Shown in pieces: positions 1 through 6,052 of a stretch of 7,470 nt of DNA. Every line of letters starts with the position of its first letter. Position 1 is the first letter of the stretch. The notes under the pieces are model-generated. The model saw only the letters and a list, made by a program, of their open reading frames with translations, was not told the DNA's origin and did not search any database. The position numbers and the translations under genes were made by a program. The DNA is from Helicobacteraceae bacterium (GTDB lineage Bacteria > Campylobacterota > Campylobacteria > Campylobacterales > Sulfurimonadaceae). The stretch is taken from the NCBI GenBank assembly GCA_027057185.1, contig JALUJE010000254.1:1-7470 (forward strand), read 5' to 3'.

Positions 1-1125
1 GAGATGACGCAGAGCCTCATTGATGAAGTTTCTGATGTGAAGTCGGGTTTTAGCTATGCCACGGTGGACGGTACGCAAGCACATTATGGTATGGGAGGTG
101 CCGCCTCAAAAGTCTACTATTCCAAGTCACCACTCTCTATTGGCGGGTACGGAGAGATGTACTGGGCAAATCCGGATACCGGTGATAATTTTGCCGATGT
201 GTATCGTTTTATACCCTATATTGGCTACCGTTTTAACGACAACATCATCCTAAATACTGAAATAGAGTTTGAACATGGCGGTGATACGGTTGTGATTGAA
301 TTCTTATATCTGGATTTTTTAATAAATAATCATTTTAATATACGATTGGGAAACCTTTTAGTGCCGATGGGACTGATTAATTTGCGGCATGAACCGACAT
401 TGTTCAATACGGTTCAGCGTCCTGAGCTTGAGCGTAACCTTATTCCTTCTACATGGCATGAAAACGGTATTTTGCTTTATGGACATATTGGTGAGAGTGA
501 TTTTGAATATACTGTGGGGCTGGTTAATGCCTTGGATCTGAAAGCAGGCAATGATGCCTCACAGACACAGTGGATTCGTAAAGGACGTATCGGTTCACGA
601 AATAAAGGAGTGATGAACCGTGTGGCAGCGGTAGGACGATTGGATTATCGTGGTCATAATGGTCTGCTTATCGGTGTATCGGCGTATTATGGTGATGCGG
701 CACAAGGAGCAGTGAGTGGTTCAAGAGCATGGATATACGCGTTACATGCCAGTTATGAGGTGAATGCTTTTAAAGCCAAAGGGGTTTATACGGCGACATC
801 CGTGCGTGATGCCGAGGTCTGGAATAATCCGGAGGCAGCAACTGACGCAGCCGGATATTATGTGAATGTGGAATATAACACGCTTGCCTCGTTGTCAACA
901 TCGATGCGGCTTCCGGTTTTTATTCAATATGAGTCATATGATCCGACAAAAAAGACTCTTGCTGCACGTAACCCCAATAATGGTGTCACGAATATCAATG
1001 TCGGTCTCAATTTTTTTCCACAGGAACAGGTGGTATTAAAGATGGACTATATGATGAAACGTTATGATAGTTCCCGTAAAGAAGATAGCAACATCTTTTC
1101 GCTTGGACTCGGGTTTGTATTTTAG
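1..1125 (+). CDS. Phosphate-selective-porin-like outer-membrane beta-barrel protein (5' end outside window)
   Basis: Outer-membrane barrel resembling the OprO/OprP-like porins common in Campylobacterota. The frame is open from base 1, so the first visible ATG at 4 is probably internal; signal peptide and N-terminus lie to the left. Numbering from that ATG gives 373 residues. A first barrel strand (SIGGYGEMYW, 45-54) is followed by alternating amphipathic strands. Residues 116-160 carry the family-like run with GNLLVPMGLIN, HEP, RPELERNLIPSTW and HENG. The protein ends GLGFVF, with the terminal aromatic residue expected for BAM-dependent assembly. Only 12 bases, containing a strong AGAGGAG ribosome site, separate it from the FMN-binding gene, so the two are very likely co-transcribed. 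Barrel and family assignment are fairly sure. Phosphate selectivity is not supported by the sequence, and the solute is unknown; context suggests something linked to periplasmic redox chemistry. Confidence 0.85.
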   Translation, partial: EMTQSLIDEVSDVKSGFSYATVDGTQAHYGMGGAASKVYYSKSPLSIGGYGEMYWANPDTGDNFADVYRFIPYIGYRFNDNIILNTEIEFEHGGDTVVIEFLYLDFLINNHFNIRLGNLLVPMGLINLRHEPTLFNTVQRPELERNLIPSTWHENGILLYGHIGESDFEYTVGLVNALDLKAGNDASQTQWIRKGRIGSRNKGVMNRVAAVGRLDYRGHNGLLIGVSAYYGDAAQGAVSGSRAWIYALHASYEVNAFKAKGVYTATSVRDAEVWNNPEAATDAAGYYVNVEYNTLASLSTSMRLPVFIQYESYDPTKKTLAARNPNNGVTNINVGLNFFPQEQVVLKMDYMMKRYDSSRKEDSNIFSLGLGFVF

Positions 1126-1137
1126 AGGAGTATTACC

Positions 1138-1671
1138 ATGTTACACCTATTTTTTGTATGCTTGATTGTGGGCGCAGTATTGCATGCGGCACCACTGATA
1201 TCACCATTTGATGCGATACAGCAGAGTTATCCGAACGAAAAGATAAGCATTACTAAAAAAAATCTTCTGTTGAATAAACAGGAGGCCTTAACGGTTTCTA
1301 GGCGTGCCAAAATGGTATTGAAAACAAAAATTTACCGTATTTTTAAAGTATGCGATTCCAATACAACACGTGCTTTTGGCGTGTTGATTACGCAAAAGGT
1401 ACGCAGTAAAAATGCTGCAGTATTGTATCTTATAGCAACACAAGACAGTACTCTTAAAAGTATTGAAATTGTGGCTTTTCATGAGCCTTTGGAATATGTC
1501 CCTTCCGCGACATGGCTCAGTCAGTTTCATGGGAAAACGCAACACGATGCCCTACGTGTGGGTAACAATATTCCTACGATAACCGGAGCAACCATGTCAG
1601 CACGAACCATTACAGATGGTGCCCGTCTGGCGTTAGCAATTTATGAGACAGTTTTAAAAGAGCACGTGTGA
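1138..1671 (+). CDS. Secreted FMN-binding domain protein with covalent flavinylation motif
   Basis: A 177-residue exported protein with a C-terminal FMN_bind-type domain, the fold also found in NqrC, RnfG and NosR. Residues 1-18 form a hydrophobic signal peptide (MLHLFFVCLIVGAVLHAA), so it acts in the periplasm or is anchored facing it. Residues 147-157 read TITGATMSART. In this family the final Thr of [ST]GAT, here T152 (codon 1591-1593), receives FMN through a phosphoester bond made by ApbE, and an apbE gene lies close by at 2574-3563. The usual motif starts with Asp three residues before [ST]GAT (DxxSGAT); here that position is Pro146, so modification is likely but unproven. The start has AGAGGAG 7 bases upstream. 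The stop overlaps the next gene's GTG start (GTGA). Likely role: a one-flavin electron carrier between the membrane proteins encoded downstream and an unknown acceptor or donor. Confidence 0.9.
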   Translation: MLHLFFVCLIVGAVLHAAPLISPFDAIQQSYPNEKISITKKNLLLNKQEALTVSRRAKMVLKTKIYRIFKVCDSNTTRAFGVLITQKVRSKNAAVLYLIATQDSTLKSIEIVAFHEPLEYVPSATWLSQFHGKTQHDALRVGNNIPTITGATMSARTITDGARLALAIYETVLKEHV

Positions 1672-2141
1672 AGTTTCTGGTAAATCATGAACGCAATCAT
1701 AATCCCATGATGCGACTGCTATTGATTGGTTTGCAAATCTTCACGGTACTTTTTTTGTGTTTTGACATTCTTTATAAATCAGAACAGGTCGGTTTGTCTT
1801 ATGCTGCGGCACTGACCTATTTGTTTGGCAGTGAAGCCGAATTTATTGAGGCAGTTCCACTAAGTACTTTACTAGAGCTGCTACATGCCGATACATTTTT
1901 TGCCATGATGATACTGTTGAGTCTGGGTAGTATCTATGCGCGTCTGTGCGGTTCAAAAACCCGTGCTCTTTATATGGTCAATATTGTGATGCTCACGGCA
2001 TTGATTGCCATACTCTCACCGTTGGCAGCACTCTATGTTGCGGATCTGTTCATTTGGTTCTGGCTGGTTACTTTTTGGTGTTGGCATGTGGGTGCGGCAA
2101 TGATGTCGGTAGAAGTATTGTGGAGGTTGCGTCGTTCATGA
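1668..2141 (+). CDS. Four-helix inner-membrane protein A, possible haem or quinol subunit
   Basis: I do not recognise a named family for this 157-residue protein. Hydrophobic segments at about 16-36, 68-92, 100-122 and 125-152 give four helices. Basic residues (R92, K97, R99, RLRRS at the end) put both termini in the cytoplasm. H73 sits at the periplasmic end of helix 2 and H140 lies within the Trp-rich helix 4 (W130, W132, W137, W139). H7 and H11 are in the N-terminal tail. The GTG start overlaps the preceding stop by 4 bases, implying translational coupling. An internal ATG at 1707 (Met14) also precedes helix 1 but has no evident ribosome site. The following gene encodes a similar protein: GxSxxA, a Tyr, GS and LLE align without gaps over about 29 residues. 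Inference: a membrane subunit passing electrons to the flavoprotein upstream. A transporter or an assembly factor is also possible. Confidence 0.8.
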   Translation: MKFLVNHERNHNPMMRLLLIGLQIFTVLFLCFDILYKSEQVGLSYAAALTYLFGSEAEFIEAVPLSTLLELLHADTFFAMMILLSLGSIYARLCGSKTRALYMVNIVMLTALIAILSPLAALYVADLFIWFWLVTFWCWHVGAAMMSVEVLWRLRRS

Positions 2142-2614
2142 TGAATATTTACCGTTATGCTATTGTCTACTTTACATTATTTGGTGTATTGCTGCTTTGC
2201 AGCGGTATATGGCTGTTGGGTATGAAAGCCGGATTTTCGCTTGAGGCATTAACGCAATATTATCTTGGTAGTGATGTGATGATGACCCGTGCAAAAAGTA
2301 ACACAGGTCTCCTCGAAGTTGCCGTACCTCACATGGGGGCGATTGGATTGTTTATCATGGTCACGTCACATTTCATATTGTTTACGCCACAACGGGAACG
2401 CCGCCGCATGATGTGGCTGATGGCTCTGTGGTTTTTGAGTGCTTTGGGAAATGTGTTTGCCCCCTTTGCCGTAATTGCTGGATTCGATGCTTTTGTAGGG
2501 GTGAAACTGATGGCATTTTTTCTATTTCAGTTTCTGGGGTTCTATTTCCTATGGCACGTGTTTCATGCAGCATTTAAAGGAGTGCATCCTCCCATGAGAA
2601 TGTCCTCAATATAG
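2138..2614 (+). CDS. Four-helix inner-membrane protein B, histidine-rich paralog of A
   Basis: A 158-residue membrane protein of no recognised named family. I chose the ATG at 2138, which overlaps the preceding stop (ATGA) and is preceded by GGAGG about 11 bases upstream. The frame is open much further left, but that part lies within the coding region of the preceding gene. Helices at about 7-27, 59-82, 91-114 and 118-144, with RERRR (86-90) and a basic tail, place both ends in the cytoplasm. H65 and H78 lie 13 residues apart in helix 2, reminiscent of the two-haem spacing in b-type cytochromes. H140 and H143 are near the cytoplasmic end of helix 4, so H78 with H140 or H143 could ligate one haem. 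GFS..A...Y..GS and LLE (32-60) match the preceding protein. Its last 41 bases overlap apbE on the other strand. Cytochrome function is inference. Confidence 0.8.
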   Translation: MMNIYRYAIVYFTLFGVLLLCSGIWLLGMKAGFSLEALTQYYLGSDVMMTRAKSNTGLLEVAVPHMGAIGLFIMVTSHFILFTPQRERRRMMWLMALWFLSALGNVFAPFAVIAGFDAFVGVKLMAFFLFQFLGFYFLWHVFHAAFKGVHPPMRMSSI

Positions 2615-3563
2615 TCATTTCCTTAATAATCAGTATCTTTTTACCGTTAATGAGTCTAGGGTTTTTTTGGTAATTTGTGTTGTGTTGTGTTGTTATCATG
2701 ACATATGCAAGTTTGAGACGATCTAAAAACTGCAATGCGTGTTGTATTGGCATGACCGAAGCTGCCGTGGCGTATGCATCAAGAGTGCTATTGTCAAGAT
2801 AGGGTGAGATGAGCGTCAGTGAGGCGATTTGCTGTTGAGAACGTTGATGTTTGGGATCGATGAGATGATTGTGTTGTGTACTACCGACATAACGTCTATA
2901 ATTACCACTGGTGGAGATGGCGGTATGGGGATTACGTGTTCTAAAGTGGATGAGGGGAGTCGTACCAAAAGGATCTTCAATGGCAATACTACATAGACCA
3001 AGGCAGCGAATATCGCCGCTGGCGGCAATAATACCTTCGGTAATATGATGTGCTCGGTAGAGCGCAGCAACTTTGTCGACTGCGAAACCTTTTCCCATAC
3101 CGCCAAGATCCAAAGTGATATTTTTGGGTGTGATGGCACGATGAGGGGTGAGTATGAGTGCATTGGCATTAAGCGTCGCCTTCTGTAGTGCCTCAGGGGT
3201 TGTTTGGCGTTGATTGGTTCCGAAGCGATAGAGTTTTTTGGTCACGGCACCGACGCTGATGTCGAAATATCCTTGCGTTTGTACATAATAGTCCTGACTC
3301 AAACGCAATGCCTCATAGGTATCGGGCGCAATGGAGACATTGTGTTCGTGATTTAGACGGTAGATATCGCCATACTGTTGAAAGCTTGACAGGGCGCGAT
3401 CGACCTCTTTAATACGTGCAAACCCTTTTTCAATCCATGCTTTCTGATGTGAGGGTAGGGTAATGGTCATGAGTGTACCCATATGTATTTGCGTTCTAGA
3501 ATATTGCTCCTGCGCGGTGAGTATGAAGCAGTAACAGCATGATAATAGCAGCAATATAAGCAT
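2574..3563 (-). CDS. apbE: FAD:protein FMN transferase (ApbE/Ftp)
   Basis: Transfers FMN from FAD to a threonine of exported flavoproteins; it acts in the periplasm and needs a divalent metal. At 329 residues it is full length. Motifs in order: MGTLMTITL (28-36), VDRALSSF (54-61), FDISVGAV (100-107), LDLGGMGKGFAVDK (151-164), ASGDIR (181-186), STSGNYRRY (217-225), HLIDP (233-237) and LDAYATA (261-267). D262 and T266 keep the D-x3-T spacing of the metal site. The N-terminus is a short hydrophobic signal without basic residues: either cleavage after TA (16-17), or a lipoprotein with Cys9 in LLSC. The start is fixed by GAGGAAGG 8 bases upstream and an in-frame stop eight codons upstream. The likely substrate is the TGAT protein at 1138-1671. 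It is transcribed against that operon, and its promoter region holds the palindrome at 3582-3597, so it may be regulated separately from its substrate. Confidence 0.95.
   Translation of the reverse strand: MLILLLLSCCYCFILTAQEQYSRTQIHMGTLMTITLPSHQKAWIEKGFARIKEVDRALSSFQQYGDIYRLNHEHNVSIAPDTYEALRLSQDYYVQTQGYFDISVGAVTKKLYRFGTNQRQTTPEALQKATLNANALILTPHRAITPKNITLDLGGMGKGFAVDKVAALYRAHHITEGIIAASGDIRCLGLCSIAIEDPFGTTPLIHFRTRNPHTAISTSGNYRRYVGSTQHNHLIDPKHQRSQQQIASLTLISPYLDNSTLDAYATAASVMPIQHALQFLDRLKLAYVMITTQHNTNYQKNPRLINGKKILIIKEMTILRTFSWEDALL
2675..2693. repeat. TTGTG pentanucleotide tandem repeat, about 3.8 copies
   Basis: Three exact TTGTG units plus TTGT lie inside the 3' part of apbE, covering about residues 290-296 of the protein. 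Gain or loss of one 5-base unit would shift the frame for roughly the last 35 residues, after all recognised catalytic motifs. The array is short and may be chance. Confidence 0.6.
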
Positions 3564-3581
3564 TAATGATACCTTCCTCTG

Positions 3582-3597
3582 AATTTACATGTAAATT
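3582..3597. promoter_or_regulatory. 16-bp perfect palindrome AATTTACATGTAAATT, putative operator (copy 1)
   Basis: A perfect inverted repeat with core TTTACATGTAAA at 3584-3595. It lies directly upstream of the apbE ribosome site (3572-3579) and overlaps its candidate -10 box. Its 14-base centre ATTTACATGTAAAT recurs exactly at 6053-6066. A matching half-site ATGTAAA lies at 3619-3625, 30 bases away. The position suggests repression of apbE, possibly also affecting the divergent gene at 3683. It does not match the Fur, FNR, CRP or NrdR consensus sequences I know, and the regulator is unknown. Confidence 0.6.
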
Positions 3598-3600
3598 GTA
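3595..3600 (-). promoter_or_regulatory. Candidate -10 box of apbE (TACAAT)
   Basis: TACAAT on the minus strand, with its downstream edge 31 bases before the apbE ATG, shares three bases with the 16-bp palindrome. No well-spaced -35 is seen: TTGATT at 3614-3619 leaves only a 13-base spacer. Weak -35 regions are usual for sigma-70 promoters in Campylobacterota. Confidence 0.35.
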
Positions 3601-3654
3601 GCGCATCCGAGGTAATCAATGTAAAGTATTAGATTTTTTGTAGTCAAATAAGCG

Positions 3655-3660
3655 TATAAT
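3655..3660 (+). promoter_or_regulatory. -10 box (TATAAT) for the AsmA-like gene
   Basis: A perfect TATAAT preceded by a T-run (TTTTTTG at 3634-3640) and no clear -35, as is common in this lineage. An A8 tract (3663-3670) follows around the expected transcription start. GGAGG at 3674-3678 then sits 4 bases before the ATG at 3683. The implied leader is only about 15 bases. Confidence 0.65.
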
Positions 3661-3682
3661 ACAAAAAAAATTTGGAGGCTTA

Positions 3683-5716
3683 ATGCGTTGGTTTTTAGGA
3701 ACGGTATTTTTGACTATGGCACTGCTGTTTGGTGTGCTCTTTACTCCCGTTGGCAATGCACTTATAAAACCGTTTGTTGAAGCAAAAATTCATGACTATA
3801 TTCCGATAGAAGCACGTTTGGAAACTTTTTATCTGGACTGGTCGAATGTTCATGCCATACTCACGGTTGCTGACGCAGGACATATAGAACTTCAAGGAAC
3901 CTACTCTTTAAGAACCCAGCATGTCAATATGAGCTATCGAATAGATATGGATGAGCTTTCAGTACTCAATACGGTAACATCCCGACCGTTGCAAGGCCCG
4001 TTACATGTTCAAGGTACGATTGTCGGTGCCATACCTGAAATGGTAGTTCAAGGACGTGCGATACTTCGTAAAAGCTATGTGGACTATACGGTTAATCTGC
4101 AAGAACTAGATCCCAAAACTGTCATCGCTAAAGGCGATCTGAAACTGCAGGAGCTGTTGTACCTGTTGGTGCAACCGGATATTGCCGATGCTGATATTGC
4201 GCTTCATGCAAATATTGCTATGCTCGACCTTGTGGCACCGGAACGCTCCAAGGGCAATCTAGTGGTGGCAGTGAGAGAAGGCATGATCAATACCAAAACG
4301 GTTCAGCAACACTACGGTGTTGCTCTTGAGCAGACTCCTTTTGTTGTTGATATCAATGCAACACTTCAAGATACCAATACCTCCATAGTGATGGACGCCA
4401 CAATTGAGAAGAACTCGAAAGTCTCGTGCAATACAATACTGCATTTAGATACGTTGCGTATTGAGGGTACATACGATATTGCCTTAAAAGAGCTGGCACC
4501 TTTTTCGGTATTGGCCGGTATGGCGTTGCAGGGGCCTTTATATACCAAAGGCACTATTAAGGGCAATAAAAAGCAGACGACGGTTGAAGGTGACATTGGT
4601 ATTGTCGCCACACAGATGCAATACAGTCTCTTTTTGGAAAATTTTGAAGCCAGACGTCTGAAGCTCAATGGGGATGTTGCATTGCATGAGCTACTTCACT
4701 TAACGGCTCAGCCTCTCTATGCCCGAGCCGATATGAACCTGCTTGTTGCCATGAATAATTTGGATAAAGATGCGTTGATGGGAGTAGTAAAAACTACGGT
4801 GAACAGCGGAACCCTCAATAGCGTATTGCTGCAACGAGATTTTAACCTTACGCTACCGCTTACCACCTTTAAAGCCGAAGCGACTACTCAAATTAAACAA
4901 TCTGTTGCCATTTCCAGTTTAGCGCTCATCAGTACATTTGCCTCGCTACAGACACGGCAAAGTGTTGTAAATCTTATAAACGGTGCACTGCACAGTGATT
5001 ACAGGCTTGTTGTTGATGATTTGAGTCATTTACAATTTCTGACCAAGCGTCCGCTTCGAGGTGCTGTGACGTTAGAAGGTGCACTAAATTATGAAGCGAA
5101 GCATCTTGATGTAACAGCACATAGCGCACTTTTAGGCGGTCAAATGGACGCCACTTTGTCAAACAATAAACTTGCCGTTATGACGAAAGATCTTCAGACA
5201 ACAGCGCTTAGTGATATGTTGATGATGCCCAAAGTATTGGCTTCAACCATGAATGCAACACTAAATTATGATACCTTCAGCCACCGGGGAACATTAAAGG
5301 CGACACTGCTTCAGGGTAGAATATTACCCAGTAAGATGAGTATGTTGCTACATCAGATGGCACATTTTGATATTACTAAAGAGATCTATGAGGCTACCGA
5401 GATTAACAGCAGTATAGAGAATCTGCAGGTATTAACCGATTTGGAGATGAGAAGTCGTCTGAGTCACATTACCTCTAAGGGTGCGTTACTGGATTTGCGG
5501 CATAACCGTGTCGATGCCCGACTGGATCTCATGTTCAAGCACTACCCAATTCCCATTGTTATTCAAGGCAATATGGAGGCGCCGCATATTGGTATTGATG
5601 TTAAGAGGATGCTTCAGCATGGAGGAAAAGAAACACTGAAACATGCTATTGACACGCAGCTGGGTGACTCTGTGTCGCCTGAGGCAAAAACACTTTTAAA
5701 AGAACTTCTGAATTAA
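3683..5716 (+). CDS. AsmA-like inner-membrane-anchored repeat protein
   Basis: A 677-residue protein with one N-terminal membrane helix (about 4-22, ending FTPVGNALIKP) and a long, beta-rich remainder predicted to lie in the periplasm. The layout and the C-terminal run IPIVIQGNMEAPHIGIDV (623-640) are typical of the AsmA/YhdP/TamB superfamily, whose members form lipid-conducting grooves between inner and outer membranes or affect outer-membrane assembly. Three internal repeats of about 175 residues are visible: RPLQGPLHVQGTI (101-113), ALQGPLYTKGTI (281-292) and RPLRGAVTLEGAL (456-468) mark equivalent points. TATAAT and GGAGG upstream give it its own promoter. Its stop overlaps that of the convergent DUF3144 gene. 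It is short for a bridge-type lipid transporter, so it may act as an oligomer or have another envelope role. Family assignment is moderately sure; substrate is unknown. Confidence 0.75.
   Translation: MRWFLGTVFLTMALLFGVLFTPVGNALIKPFVEAKIHDYIPIEARLETFYLDWSNVHAILTVADAGHIELQGTYSLRTQHVNMSYRIDMDELSVLNTVTSRPLQGPLHVQGTIVGAIPEMVVQGRAILRKSYVDYTVNLQELDPKTVIAKGDLKLQELLYLLVQPDIADADIALHANIAMLDLVAPERSKGNLVVAVREGMINTKTVQQHYGVALEQTPFVVDINATLQDTNTSIVMDATIEKNSKVSCNTILHLDTLRIEGTYDIALKELAPFSVLAGMALQGPLYTKGTIKGNKKQTTVEGDIGIVATQMQYSLFLENFEARRLKLNGDVALHELLHLTAQPLYARADMNLLVAMNNLDKDALMGVVKTTVNSGTLNSVLLQRDFNLTLPLTTFKAEATTQIKQSVAISSLALISTFASLQTRQSVVNLINGALHSDYRLVVDDLSHLQFLTKRPLRGAVTLEGALNYEAKHLDVTAHSALLGGQMDATLSNNKLAVMTKDLQTTALSDMLMMPKVLASTMNATLNYDTFSHRGTLKATLLQGRILPSKMSMLLHQMAHFDITKEIYEATEINSSIENLQVLTDLEMRSRLSHITSKGALLDLRHNRVDARLDLMFKHYPIPIVIQGNMEAPHIGIDVKRMLQHGGKETLKHAIDTQLGDSVSPEAKTLLKELLN
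3884..5323 (+). repeat. Three protein-level repeats of about 175 residues in the AsmA-like gene
   Basis: Residues 68-547 contain three divergent copies. Matching landmarks: SYRIDMDELSVL (84-95) with DYRLVVDDLSHL (439-450); the RPLQG-type motif at 101, 281 and 456; GDLKLQELLYL (151-161) with GDVALHELLHL (330-340); and KGNLVVAVREGMI (190-202), MGVVKTTVNSGTL (366-378) and RGTLKATLLQGRI (535-547). Offsets run from about 169 to 180 residues. The copies are too diverged to show as DNA repeats, so the duplication is old. Confidence 0.75.
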
Positions 5717-6012
5717 GTCGTTTGTTCTGCTTGTTGATGGCGAATATAGACCTGTAAATTCTCTTCGAGCATGTGCTCATAATCTTTTAGCAGTGCGGCT
5801 TTAATGCGCTCTTTATCCTGAGCAAGACTGGTGGCTACCATGGAGGCTTCAAAAGCGCTAAAACGTGTAGCGGCATAGCGAAATGCCGTCCCGACGGTAT
5901 TAGGTGAATATTCTTCTTGCGAGAGTGTATTGGCAAGATCAATAAATTGGTCTGCTAACGTATAGAGGGTGTCGATGTCGATGGTATCGTTATTGTTATG
6001 ACTCACGGTCAT
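5713..6012 (-). CDS. DUF3144 family small protein
   Basis: A 99-residue soluble protein with no signal or membrane segment. The family pattern is clear: LADQFIDLAN (19-28), a short loop, VGTAFRYAATRFSAFEASM (40-58), then a charged helix ending DYEHMLEENLQVYI (77-90). DUF3144 proteins follow the same plan (ADxFIxLAN, FxYAxARFNA, YxxMLxxNLxDYI). Their function is unknown to me; the sequence suggests a compact helical cytoplasmic protein. Start choice is uncertain: the only ribosome-site-like run, AAAGG, touches the ATG at 6012 but sits 6 bases before an in-frame GTG at 6006-6004, which may be the true start and would shorten the protein by two residues. It is divergent from purH, with TAGAAT at 6036-6041 and the palindrome at 6053-6066 upstream. 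Its stop overlaps the stop of the AsmA-like gene in TTAA. Confidence 0.87.
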   Translation of the reverse strand: MTVSHNNNDTIDIDTLYTLADQFIDLANTLSQEEYSPNTVGTAFRYAATRFSAFEASMVATSLAQDKERIKAALLKDYEHMLEENLQVYIRHQQAEQTT

Positions 6013-6017
6013 CCTTT
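6013..6017 (-). promoter_or_regulatory. Ribosome-binding site AAAGG favouring a GTG start at 6006
   Basis: On the minus strand AAAGG is immediately followed by ATG with no spacer, and the next in-frame initiator, GTG, lies 6 bases downstream of AAAGG. Normal spacing therefore favours GTG as the start of the DUF3144 gene. Confidence 0.5.
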
Positions 6018-6035
6018 ACATAAATAATTTCGCAT

Positions 6036-6041
6036 ATTCTA
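6036..6041 (-). promoter_or_regulatory. Candidate -10 box of the DUF3144 gene (TAGAAT)
   Basis: TAGAAT on the minus strand, 23 bases before the ATG at 6012. The palindrome at 6053-6066 lies 11 bases upstream of it, over the spacer and -35 region, where a bound protein would block or replace -35 contacts. Confidence 0.4.
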
Positions 6042-6052
6042 CACTATCTGCG

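Noticed and set aside
4..6. ATG at base 4 as the true start of the porin
   Set aside because: No signal peptide follows it, and the reading frame is open to the window edge, so the gene most likely begins further left.
1255..1262. A8 tract inside the FMN-binding gene as a phase-variation switch
   Set aside because: Eight A residues in AAA/AAT codons are common in this base composition, and nothing shows length variation.
1946..2137. Leftward extension of the frame of membrane protein B, starting at an ATG at 1946
   Set aside because: It lies wholly within the coding region of membrane protein A, and the ATG at 2138 gives a normal ATGA overlap and a complete first helix.
2382..3169. Open frames in other phases across membrane protein B and apbE (2382-2573 and 2816-3169, minus strand)
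   Set aside because: Their translations lack any family pattern or membrane logic and overlap well-supported genes.
3582..3597. Palindrome as a known Fur, FNR, CRP or TyrR box
   Set aside because: The half-site and the lack of a central spacer do not match those consensus sites (for example TTGAT-N4-ATCAA or TGTAAA-N6-TTTACA).
3582..3597. Palindrome as a transcription terminator stem
   Set aside because: It is AT-rich, has no loop, lies upstream of starts rather than after stops, and has no following T-run.
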